5,887 nt of DNA, taken from Bacteroidota bacterium. GTDB taxonomy: Bacteria > Bacteroidota > Bacteroidia > Bacteroidales > UBA1556. Location of the stretch: assembly GCA_003648395.1 (NCBI GenBank), contig QMPB01000322.1, forward strand, positions 1 to 5,887. Reading direction: 5' to 3'. The notes beneath the pieces were generated by a model. The model saw only the letters and a program-made list of their open reading frames with translations. It had not been told where the DNA came from and ran no database searches. A program made the translations under genes and the position numbers. Within the stretch, counting starts at the first letter, position 1. Each line of letters starts with the position of its first letter. Below, one piece after another: positions 1-5,887 of this stretch.

Positions 1-3
1 AAT

Positions 4-40
4 AAAAAAAGGGGATAGCCATACGACAATCCCCTTTTTT
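4..40 (-). terminator. Rho-independent terminator after the PpiD-like gene (bidirectional form)
   Basis: The arms AAAAAAGGGGAT (5-16) and ATCCCCTTTTTT (29-40) pair perfectly over 12 bp around a 12-base loop (17-28). Read on the minus strand, the GGGG/CCCC core is followed by a run of seven T (complement of 4-10), about 20 bases after the TAG stop of the foldase gene. Because the A and T tracts are symmetrical, the same hairpin could also stop transcription arriving on the plus strand from the left of the window; whether a convergent gene lies there cannot be seen. Confidence 0.9.
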
Positions 41-59
41 AAAATATTTTCACGATTTT

Positions 60-2258
60 CTAATAAAAGAAAAACATATTGTTATCCATTTCAGTATTTT
101 CCTCCAAAGGAGTATATGAACTAACTTTTTGTGGATCTCTTTGATTTGGGTATACACTTTGAGCAAATACGCTTGCACTTCGCTGTTGCATATACTGAAT
201 ATCTTTAGACTCAGGAGTTGAACCTTTTACTAATACTTTGAAGAAGTAAACTCCTTGCATCCCTTTTATAGGACCTTGAAGCTGCCCTACAGCAGCACTA
301 GCAAAACGACCAGTAACACAAGGCTCTGGAGCATATTTAGGTAAGCTATATGTTGCAAAAGAAACAAATGCAGTATCTATTGAAGAGTTAAACTCTGTAG
401 CCTGAGAAAGACTCTTAACACCGGCAGTCTTTTCCATCAAAATACGTGCTTTAACATCTCTTTCTACAAGTGGCTTAATAATATCTTTTACCTCATCAAG
501 AGTTTTAATCCCTTCAGGGCGAGCTTCCGTAAGAACGGCAACTATAACTTTATCTTCAAAATCAAAAACATTTGAAACATCACCAACATTAGTCTCTGAA
601 TTAAACATCCATTTAACAACATCGCGAGAGTTTTTCAAACCTAAGATTCCACCAGCTAAATCAGAAATATATTTACTTTTCATAACACCTAATCCCATAT
701 TTGCAGATGCAGTATCAAAAGCTTCATAAGTTCTATTTACAGCAGCAAATTTTATTGCTTTACTATAAGCTTCATTAAAAGTTTCCTGAGAGAATACAAT
801 TGGTAGGTCTATTTGAGCAACTCTAATCTTTGGTGTATTTTCAAGTTTATCATCAACTCTAATTACACTAAATCCAATAGTTGTTTCCACAACTACTACA
901 TCACCAATATTACCATTAATACAAGCATCATTTATTTTAGCTAGCATTGCGCCATCTTTAAACCAACCAAAATCACCTTTAGTTTGAACAGCATTAGGAT
1001 CATCAGATTTTACCAATAAAGCCTCAAAAGCACCTTTATCCTTACTAATAGCTCCTTTAATACTATCTGCTAAAGCACGGGCTCCTATTTTTGTTCTAGT
1101 AATTCCTTTCGCACCGTAAGCACCAGCATAAGATATTAAAATTTGACTTGCTCTCATAGAATCAGGACGCATATCCTTATCCATAATTCTTGCAATATGA
1201 TAAGCTGTATTTTCTTCCCAAGGGCCTAAAACAGTTCCTGCCTCATAAGCAAAAGCAGCTGAATCAATATAAACTGATAAAGAATCTTTAGCTATCCAAA
1301 TGCTATCATATTTATTGTCACCAATTCGGTTTACAAGATACTGAACATCTCTTTTATCAGCAGATTCTAAATCTTTATAATAATCTTCTATTTGCTGACG
1401 CAAATCAACTATATCCTTATTACTTGGACGTACAACCCACGATACATAATCAATCTTACGAGAAGCTATATCCTCTTCATATTCAGTTTTATGTGCATCA
1501 TAATATTTCTGATAATCCGCATCAGTTACAGTAGCTTCTTCATCAGTAACATTCTTATACGAAACACCAAAGTAAGCTACTTGATTGCTAACACTATTAT
1601 CATCAAAATCTGCATCTGCAAGAGCTTTTGGCAAGTAGTATGCTTTTACTATAAGGTTATTATACTTAGTTTCCATAAGCACGTCCTTTAAGCCACCCTT
1701 GAACAACTCCCATTGACTTTTATACTCTAAAGCTTTACTTCTTTCTTCAGCATTCTCACTATTAACACCTCTTTCTATGAAATCGAAAAAACCTTTTACT
1801 TGATCTTGAGCAATCTGCCCATTATAATCTCCTGTAAAAAATCTTACTACTTCTCTGTTTGGAGTTAAGCTATAGATATTACTCATAAACTCATCCATCG
1901 AAATTTGAGGCTTCATATTACCTATTGATTGAAGAAGACCAAGTTCTGTCATTTGCTGACGCATAATAACTTCTCTTTTTGTTCTATTCCACTCACTTAT
2001 AGTTATTACATATGATTCTTCTGTCGTTGGATTTCTTTTATTCCTTTGTACAAACAAATCAGTCTGCTGACTAACCTTTCTATTAAAGTCTTGTACTCCA
2101 ACTTTTTCTCCATTAATCAGGGCAATTTTATCCTTATCAACATTATTACTTTTTCCTAAGTTTTTAAATAAATCACCTAAAACAAAAGCCGCTAATGCTA
2201 AGCCGATTATTGCTAATAATAATCCTGATTTTTCTCTAATTTTTCCTATTGCTGCCAT
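60..2258 (-). CDS. ppiD: PpiD/SurA-like membrane-anchored periplasmic foldase with degenerate parvulin domain
   Basis: This 732-residue protein has the PpiD layout. A short N-terminus (GKIREKSG) leads into one hydrophobic anchor (about residues 12-31). A SurA/PpiD N-terminal chaperone region (about 45-210) follows, starting with the typical ALINGEKV segment. A linker leads to one parvulin-type domain (about 364-472), seen in RASQILI, GDFGWFKDGAM and GFSVIRVDD. The long C-terminal region (about 525-680) has the GDVSNVFDFEDKVIVAVL type of segment found in PpiD. Family knowledge: PpiD is anchored in the inner membrane, faces the periplasm and acts as a chaperone on proteins leaving the Sec translocon. 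Both histidines usual in active parvulins are replaced (Q372, S464), so chaperone activity is more likely than isomerase activity. The length exceeds the roughly 620 residues of E. coli PpiD, as I recall for Bacteroidota members. The start is ATG at 2258; the sequence before it is A/T-rich without a Shine-Dalgarno motif, as is usual in this phylum. The gene symbol follows architecture, not proven orthology. Confidence 0.9.
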   Translation of the reverse strand: MAAIGKIREKSGLLLAIIGLALAAFVLGDLFKNLGKSNNVDKDKIALINGEKVGVQDFNRKVSQQTDLFVQRNKRNPTTEESYVITISEWNRTKREVIMRQQMTELGLLQSIGNMKPQISMDEFMSNIYSLTPNREVVRFFTGDYNGQIAQDQVKGFFDFIERGVNSENAEERSKALEYKSQWELFKGGLKDVLMETKYNNLIVKAYYLPKALADADFDDNSVSNQVAYFGVSYKNVTDEEATVTDADYQKYYDAHKTEYEEDIASRKIDYVSWVVRPSNKDIVDLRQQIEDYYKDLESADKRDVQYLVNRIGDNKYDSIWIAKDSLSVYIDSAAFAYEAGTVLGPWEENTAYHIARIMDKDMRPDSMRASQILISYAGAYGAKGITRTKIGARALADSIKGAISKDKGAFEALLVKSDDPNAVQTKGDFGWFKDGAMLAKINDACINGNIGDVVVVETTIGFSVIRVDDKLENTPKIRVAQIDLPIVFSQETFNEAYSKAIKFAAVNRTYEAFDTASANMGLGVMKSKYISDLAGGILGLKNSRDVVKWMFNSETNVGDVSNVFDFEDKVIVAVLTEARPEGIKTLDEVKDIIKPLVERDVKARILMEKTAGVKSLSQATEFNSSIDTAFVSFATYSLPKYAPEPCVTGRFASAAVGQLQGPIKGMQGVYFFKVLVKGSTPESKDIQYMQQRSASVFAQSVYPNQRDPQKVSSYTPLEENTEMDNNMFFFY

Positions 2259-2282
2259 TATCTATTATTTAATATAAGTTGG

Positions 2283-2290
2283 CAAATGTA
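2283..2290 (-). promoter_or_regulatory. Candidate Bacteroidota -7 promoter element upstream of the PpiD-like gene
   Basis: On the minus strand this reads TACATTTG, an exact match to the Bacteroidota -7 consensus TAnnTTTG. It ends 24 bases before the ATG at 2258, which would leave a short leader of roughly 20 bases. The expected -33 TTG element, about 19-21 bases further upstream, is not present; only T-rich sequence is found there. No terminator with a U-tract is visible between the CNNM gene and this one, so the foldase may also be reached by readthrough. An 8-mer with two free positions can occur by chance, but its position is right. Confidence 0.42.
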
Positions 2291-2384
2291 CGGACAAATT
2301 ATAAAATTTAAAAATAAAGTTTCAAGAGATATCTACCGAGAGCATCAATAGGTTATAGTGTTGACTTAACGCTTATTAACATTA

Positions 2385-3653
2385 CTACAATATGTGTAAC
2401 TTTACTGTTTCTACTTTAGCATTACTTGCTTTTATAATTTCAAAGGAGTAATTTTGGAATATTACCACTTCTCCTATTTGCGGAATATTTTCGTGTACGG
2501 AGGTAATCAAGCCTCCTAAAGTTTCATATTCCTCAGAAATAGGAAAATCAAAATCATAATTTTCATTCAAATAATCAATTTCTAATCTTGTAGAAAAAAC
2601 AAAAACTCCCTGTTCAATTTCCTTCTCCATAAGATCTTCCTTATCGAACTCATCTTCTATTTCTCCAAATATTTCTTCCATTAAATCTTCCATAGTTACA
2701 ATACCTGCAGTGCCCCCAAATTCATCCAAAACCACAGCAATACTGCTATTGCTGCTAATCATTTTATTTAGCATTTTATTAGCGGGCATTGTTTCAGGTA
2801 TAAAATCAACATTACGTAGTATGGAAGCTATACTATTGGGGCTACGAACAAGGTCGTAGGCATGTACATACCCAATAATATTATCAATATCATTCTCGAA
2901 AATAATCATTTTAGAATGCCCCGTTTCTCTATACGCATCTTTAAGCTCACTGATGCTACTACTCTTTTCAATACCCTTTACTTCTGCTCGCGGCTCCATG
3001 CACTCACGTATCTTTGTCGTTTTGAAATCTATTGCATTCTGAAAAATTTGCAAATCAGTTTCTATTTCATCATTTTCTGTTACATTTCCTCCTTTAAATT
3101 CTTCAATATAATGATCAAAGTCTATGGTAGAAAATTTATATGTTTGATTAGAAATATCTTCTCCAAAAATACTCTTTAGAATAAACTCCGAAATTTTAAT
3201 AAAGGCCATAACTATTGGCGACATTAAATAGTAAATAATCAGAAGTGGAACACTAAATAACTCCATCATGCGGTTTGCCATTAATCTAAATGTAGCTTTA
3301 GGAAAAAACTCCGCAAAAATTAAGATAATAGCTGTTGATATTATTGTATTTATTAATAAGATAATAACATTATTTTGCATAAAATCGGGAAGAATAGCTA
3401 AGGTCCTTGGGCTCAAAAACTCTTCCATATACATTCCATATACAACTAAGGAAATATTGTTCCCCAATAATAGCATCGCAATAAATTTCGCATCTCTCAG
3501 ATTAAACCATGAAAGTATCTTACCAGCAATTTTATTCCTGCTTTTGTCAAGTTCTATTTTCAGTTTATTAGCCGAAACAAAGGCTATTTCAATGCCTGAA
3601 AAAAAGGCTGAAAATATAATACTTACAATAATAATTACTACAATGCTGCTCAT
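2385..3653 (-). CDS. CNNM/CorC-family (hemolysin-like, UPF0053) membrane protein with DUF21, CBS pair and CorC_HlyC domains
   Basis: This 422-residue protein is full length for the family. The DUF21/CNNM membrane domain covers about 1-160, with hydrophobic segments near 3-25, 54-76, 94-117 and 133-157. It contains the family motifs FSGIEIAF (18-25), GNN (64-66) and EFFPK (115-119, equivalent to the usual GEIxPK). A CBS pair follows (about 205-330), opening with MEPR (219-222) and ending in DEFGGTAGIVTMEDLMEE (310-327) plus IFGEIEDEFD. The C-terminal CorC_HlyC domain (about 346-422) carries YETLGGLI (376-383). Characterised relatives move Mg2+ across the cytoplasmic membrane, with the CBS pair binding nucleotide; the substrate here is an inference. 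The name hemolysin is historical and no toxin activity is implied. The gliding paralogue GldE has the same architecture, but no gld genes are visible here. The ATG at 3653 lies 8 bases after the lptC stop, so the two genes are almost surely cotranscribed. No Shine-Dalgarno motif is seen. Confidence 0.93.
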   Translation of the reverse strand: MSSIVVIIIVSIIFSAFFSGIEIAFVSANKLKIELDKSRNKIAGKILSWFNLRDAKFIAMLLLGNNISLVVYGMYMEEFLSPRTLAILPDFMQNNVIILLINTIISTAIILIFAEFFPKATFRLMANRMMELFSVPLLIIYYLMSPIVMAFIKISEFILKSIFGEDISNQTYKFSTIDFDHYIEEFKGGNVTENDEIETDLQIFQNAIDFKTTKIRECMEPRAEVKGIEKSSSISELKDAYRETGHSKMIIFENDIDNIIGYVHAYDLVRSPNSIASILRNVDFIPETMPANKMLNKMISSNSSIAVVLDEFGGTAGIVTMEDLMEEIFGEIEDEFDKEDLMEKEIEQGVFVFSTRLEIDYLNENYDFDFPISEEYETLGGLITSVHENIPQIGEVVIFQNYSFEIIKASNAKVETVKLHIL

Positions 3654-3661
3654 AATTCTAT

Positions 3662-4354
3662 TTAATAAGAATCGAAATCACCAAATTCCTCTTCTTCATT
3701 AGATTTTTCTTTTTTCTTAGTCTTTTGTTTTTTCGTATTAGATTTCTTTGTTGTATTTGAGGTAGGTTTATCCTCTTTTACTTCATTATCATTATCCGAT
3801 TCAATATCAAATTCTCCATGAGGATTTATTATTTCATAATCTGTAAAAGTTTCATCAGCAATAAGCCCATCTCCAAAGAGTGTTTTCCCATCTTGAATTA
3901 CCCTAACTGGCACATCCGTTTGAATAGTTTTTTTATTCTGATCCCAAGTTAGCAGTTCTGTAAATAGCTTATCACCCTTTTTATTTGTTGCTACTACATT
4001 AATTCTAGCTTCCATTATCTTCTTATCAACAAAATTGATAGCATATTCTGACTTAAGATCCGATTTCACCTTACCATCATCATCATAAAACACCATATTC
4101 ATTCCTTTAGGCATTTCAAGATATTCTTCTTCGGTAGGGTATCTATGCACTTCAGGACTATGCATAGTCATAACGTTCTTCCCCGAATCTGTATAATTCA
4201 TCTCCACATTATATGACGATTCTATAGGTGTTGTTTCGTCCACTGTTAAAGAATTTACCACAGCAATATCATTTTCACAACTAATTGAAATTAATGCAAT
4301 AATAAGCATATATACAAATTTGATATTTCCCCTAAAAAACAGATTGTTTATCAT
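3662..4354 (-). CDS. lptC: LPS export periplasmic protein LptC, lipoprotein type, with charged C-terminal tail
   Basis: This is a 230-residue protein. Residues 1-26 look like a lipoprotein signal: a basic n-region (R8, K12), a hydrophobic core (about 13-25) and a lipobox-like LISISC with the candidate lipidated Cys26. The lipobox is imperfect because the -3 residue is Ser. The LptC domain covers about 40-183: SEYAINFVDKKIMEARINVV, then KGDKLFTELLTWDQNKKTI, then GKTLFGDGLIADETFTDYEI and NPHGEF, the recurring beta-strand pattern of the LptC/LptA/OstA fold. LptC normally receives lipopolysaccharide from the LptB2FG transporter and passes it to the periplasmic bridge; E. coli LptC is bitopic and about 190 residues. 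Residues 186-230 form an extra low-complexity tail rich in Lys, Glu, Asp, Asn and Thr, ending in EEEEFGDFDSY. The start is ATG at 4354, after the A-rich TTAAGAAA. A terminator upstream (4404-4437) separates it from the TPR gene, so it needs its own promoter; no exact TAnnTTTG is found between them. Confidence 0.88.
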   Translation of the reverse strand: MINNLFFRGNIKFVYMLIIALISISCENDIAVVNSLTVDETTPIESSYNVEMNYTDSGKNVMTMHSPEVHRYPTEEEYLEMPKGMNMVFYDDDGKVKSDLKSEYAINFVDKKIMEARINVVATNKKGDKLFTELLTWDQNKKTIQTDVPVRVIQDGKTLFGDGLIADETFTDYEIINPHGEFDIESDNDNEVKEDKPTSNTTKKSNTKKQKTKKKEKSNEEEEFGDFDSY

Positions 4355-4403
4355 TTTCTTAAAATAATTTGTGTAAAATTAATCATTTACTTTTTAAATA
4401 GAT

Positions 4404-4437
4404 AAAAAAATAGGAATAAATTTCTTTATTCCTATTT
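4404..4437 (-). terminator. Rho-independent terminator between the TPR gene and lptC
   Basis: The arms AAATAGGAATAAA (4408-4420) and TTTATTCCTATTT (4425-4437) form a perfect 13-bp stem with a 4-base loop (4421-4424). On the minus strand the stem runs into seven T (complement of 4404-4410), about 64 bases after the TPR stop codon. The stem is A/U-rich with only one GG/CC pair of steps, so termination may be partial. On the plus strand only a weaker, interrupted T-run follows, so it probably acts mainly on minus-strand transcripts. Confidence 0.82.
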
Positions 4438-4500
4438 ATATTTTTATTCATACAATCATTATTCTTATTTTAAGAACCTATTACCTAATAATAATACATA

Positions 4501-5887
4501 TTATCTTGCACGAACTTTAGTGTTTTCATTAATCCAACACTCAACTTTAATATCTTGTCCTTCTTTAAGATTTCTCATAAATAGGTCTTGATTTTCAGGA
4601 AAGCTTTTTTTAATAACAGCCATTTTTTTTCGAGCTATACTCTTAATTTTCTCATCTTTTGAGATATTTAATGCCTGCATATATTTGTCATACGCCGCCC
4701 AATAAGAAATTCTTAATCCTTTAGTAGTACATTTTGCTGCAGAGCTAGTATATAAGTCTCCTATAATAATATATGCCATTCCTTCTGAAGGCTTATACTT
4801 AAGAACACTATAAGCTGCAGAGCGAGACGCACCTGACATTCCTCTTGAACGATAAACCTCAGCAAGTAATAAATAAGCTGAGCCTTTTTTCAATGCATTA
4901 GAGTCAGAAAGAGTTTTTGTTGCCTCTTCAAGATAAGCTTGCGCTTTAACTACATCGCCTCTACCCAAAGCCATGCTACCCATTGATAGGGCAGATTCTG
5001 GTGTTGGTTCGGCAGCATGAACTTTTGCCAAAGCATTAAAATAAGTATCATTAGTATCATTCTTAGTACATCTTCGCGATTCAAAGAATTTTACAATATT
5101 CTTTGCCAATTTAAGATCATCAGGATTAGCTTCTAATTTTGGTCCATAAAGTTGTATAAGTTTCTCACAACTTGCAAATTTCTTTACATTCTTCTCTATA
5201 TTATTAGAAACCTTCTCATAACGTAAATGTTCCTTAGCATTATCAGCATTAAAAATTAAGTTATACTGTATAACATCTTGTATTTCCACATAATTTTCAA
5301 GAATTAAATCACGCTCAGCACCAGTTTGCTTAACATAATATATACTTGCAATAAAATAGTAATATAAAGTCAGCTCTTCTGATTGGTTACCCATCATCTC
5401 AAAAGATTTTCTGAAAGCTGGATAGTATAACTGAGAACTATCTTTCTCATACTTTAAACAAGCTTGAGCCTTACGACCAAGCAAAATACCTTCAGGAGTT
5501 TTTTTATTGTCACCAAAGTATTCTATTCTTTGGTCATAAACCATCATAAGAGTATCGATCCAAGCTTTTTTAAGCTCTGGATTATCTTTATTAACTCCTA
5601 TATAATAACGAGCTATTCTCTCGCCATGGATATACATATTCAAACTTGCAATTGGAGCCGCATGAAAACAATAAGACCATGATTTTAATGATTGCTCTAC
5701 TAAGCTTGCTTCTTTATACTTACTAGCTTTCCACTGCTTATAGAATTCTCTATATAAACTCAACTCCATTACACACTTAACACTATCAGCACCATACTTG
5801 CCTGCCAATTTACTTCTATTAACTTCAAATCTGTTTTGAGTCTCTGTAGTAGAAGTAGTATTTGCATCTTGTGCATTTACACTAAAA
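4501..5887 (-). CDS. Exported tetratricopeptide-type repeat protein, 5' end cut off by the window
   Basis: The reading frame is open from the TAA stop at 4501-4503 to the window edge; 461 residues are visible and the start codon lies beyond 5887. A TTG at 5808 is only an internal Leu codon: upstream and in frame, 5809-5886 encodes FSVNAQDANTTSTTETQ and then NRFEVNRSK. The VNA-Q segment looks like the end of a signal peptide with a type I cleavage site followed by Gln, which is common in Bacteroidota, so the mature protein should be periplasmic or outer-membrane associated. The rest is almost all alpha-helical. The clearest TPR-like repeats are visible residues about 294-385, for example ALSMGSMALGRGDVVKAQAY, SAYLLLAEVYRSRGMSGA and GMAYIIIGDLYTSSA. 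At least seven cysteines are spread through the chain. I recognise a TPR gene beside lptC as a recurring Bacteroidota arrangement, but its function is unknown to me. Its own terminator lies downstream at 4404-4437. Confidence 0.85.
   Translation of the reverse strand, partial: FSVNAQDANTTSTTETQNRFEVNRSKLAGKYGADSVKCVMELSLYREFYKQWKASKYKEASLVEQSLKSWSYCFHAAPIASLNMYIHGERIARYYIGVNKDNPELKKAWIDTLMMVYDQRIEYFGDNKKTPEGILLGRKAQACLKYEKDSSQLYYPAFRKSFEMMGNQSEELTLYYYFIASIYYVKQTGAERDLILENYVEIQDVIQYNLIFNADNAKEHLRYEKVSNNIEKNVKKFASCEKLIQLYGPKLEANPDDLKLAKNIVKFFESRRCTKNDTNDTYFNALAKVHAAEPTPESALSMGSMALGRGDVVKAQAYLEEATKTLSDSNALKKGSAYLLLAEVYRSRGMSGASRSAAYSVLKYKPSEGMAYIIIGDLYTSSAAKCTTKGLRISYWAAYDKYMQALNISKDEKIKSIARKKMAVIKKSFPENQDLFMRNLKEGQDIKVECWINENTKVRAR

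Noticed and set aside
1392..1691. Plus-strand open frame of 99 codons inside the foldase gene
   Set aside because: It is antisense to a well-supported coding region, and its Ile/Phe/Tyr-rich composition is what AT-rich antisense reading gives. No domain or start signal.
2361..2380. Partial inverted repeat (GTTGACTTAAC ... TTATTAAC) just after the CNNM stop codon
   Set aside because: Pairing is short and interrupted and no U-tract follows on the minus strand, so it is not a credible terminator or operator.
2862..3179. Plus-strand open frame of 105 codons inside the CNNM gene
   Set aside because: Lies opposite the conserved CBS-pair coding sequence; no recognisable protein features.
3268..3702. 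Plus-strand open frame of 144 codons with hydrophobic stretches
   Set aside because: It is antisense to the DUF21 transmembrane region and the lptC 3' end. The hydrophobic runs mirror the codons of the real membrane helices, and it has no promoter or family similarity that I can see.
4374..4381. TAATTTTA on the minus strand as a possible -7 element of lptC
   Set aside because: The last base of TAnnTTTG is wrong, there is no TTG at the -33 distance, and the surrounding DNA is so AT-rich that such a near match is expected by chance.
4484..4496. Short AAT-type repeat next to the TPR stop codon
   Set aside because: Only a few units in a very AT-rich spacer; no evidence of function.
5464..5682. 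Plus-strand open frame of 72 codons inside the TPR gene
   Set aside because: Antisense shadow in an AT-rich coding region without supporting signals.

Overview
This is an AT-rich stretch (about one third G+C by eye) of a Bacteroidota chromosome, probably Bacteroidales or a related order. Three things point there. The gene set and order (TPR protein, LptC, CNNM/CorC-family membrane protein, PpiD/SurA-like foldase) is one I recognise from that phylum. The start codons are preceded by A/T-rich sequence with no Shine-Dalgarno motif. A TAnnTTTG-type -7 element stands in front of one gene. The placement is made from memory of families and gene order, not from a search.

All four genes lie on the minus strand, so transcription runs from high to low coordinates. 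From 5887 down to 4501 is the 3' part of a secreted tetratricopeptide-type protein; its start codon is beyond the window edge. A strong intrinsic terminator follows at 4404-4437. Next come lptC (4354-3662), a lipoprotein-type LptC with an unusual charged C-terminal tail, and, 8 bases later, a CNNM/CorC-family integral membrane protein (3653-2385). After a 126-base gap with a candidate promoter lies a large PpiD-like periplasmic foldase (2258-60). A second, bidirectional-looking terminator at 4-40 closes the unit.

All four products belong to the cell envelope. LptC takes part in moving lipopolysaccharide across the periplasm, the PpiD-like protein assists folding of exported proteins, the CNNM protein probably moves Mg2+ or another divalent cation or senses nucleotides through its CBS pair, and the TPR protein is exported and of unknown role. 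The sequence suggests two or three transcription units: TPR (terminated), lptC-CNNM (tightly coupled), and ppiD (own promoter and/or readthrough).

I found no mobile element, CRISPR array, tRNA, rRNA, riboswitch or evident new system. There is no gene-free stretch above 300 bases. The points most worth a second look are the loss of both parvulin active-site histidines in the foldase, the Lys/Glu-rich tail on LptC, and the terminator that splits a syntenic gene cluster.
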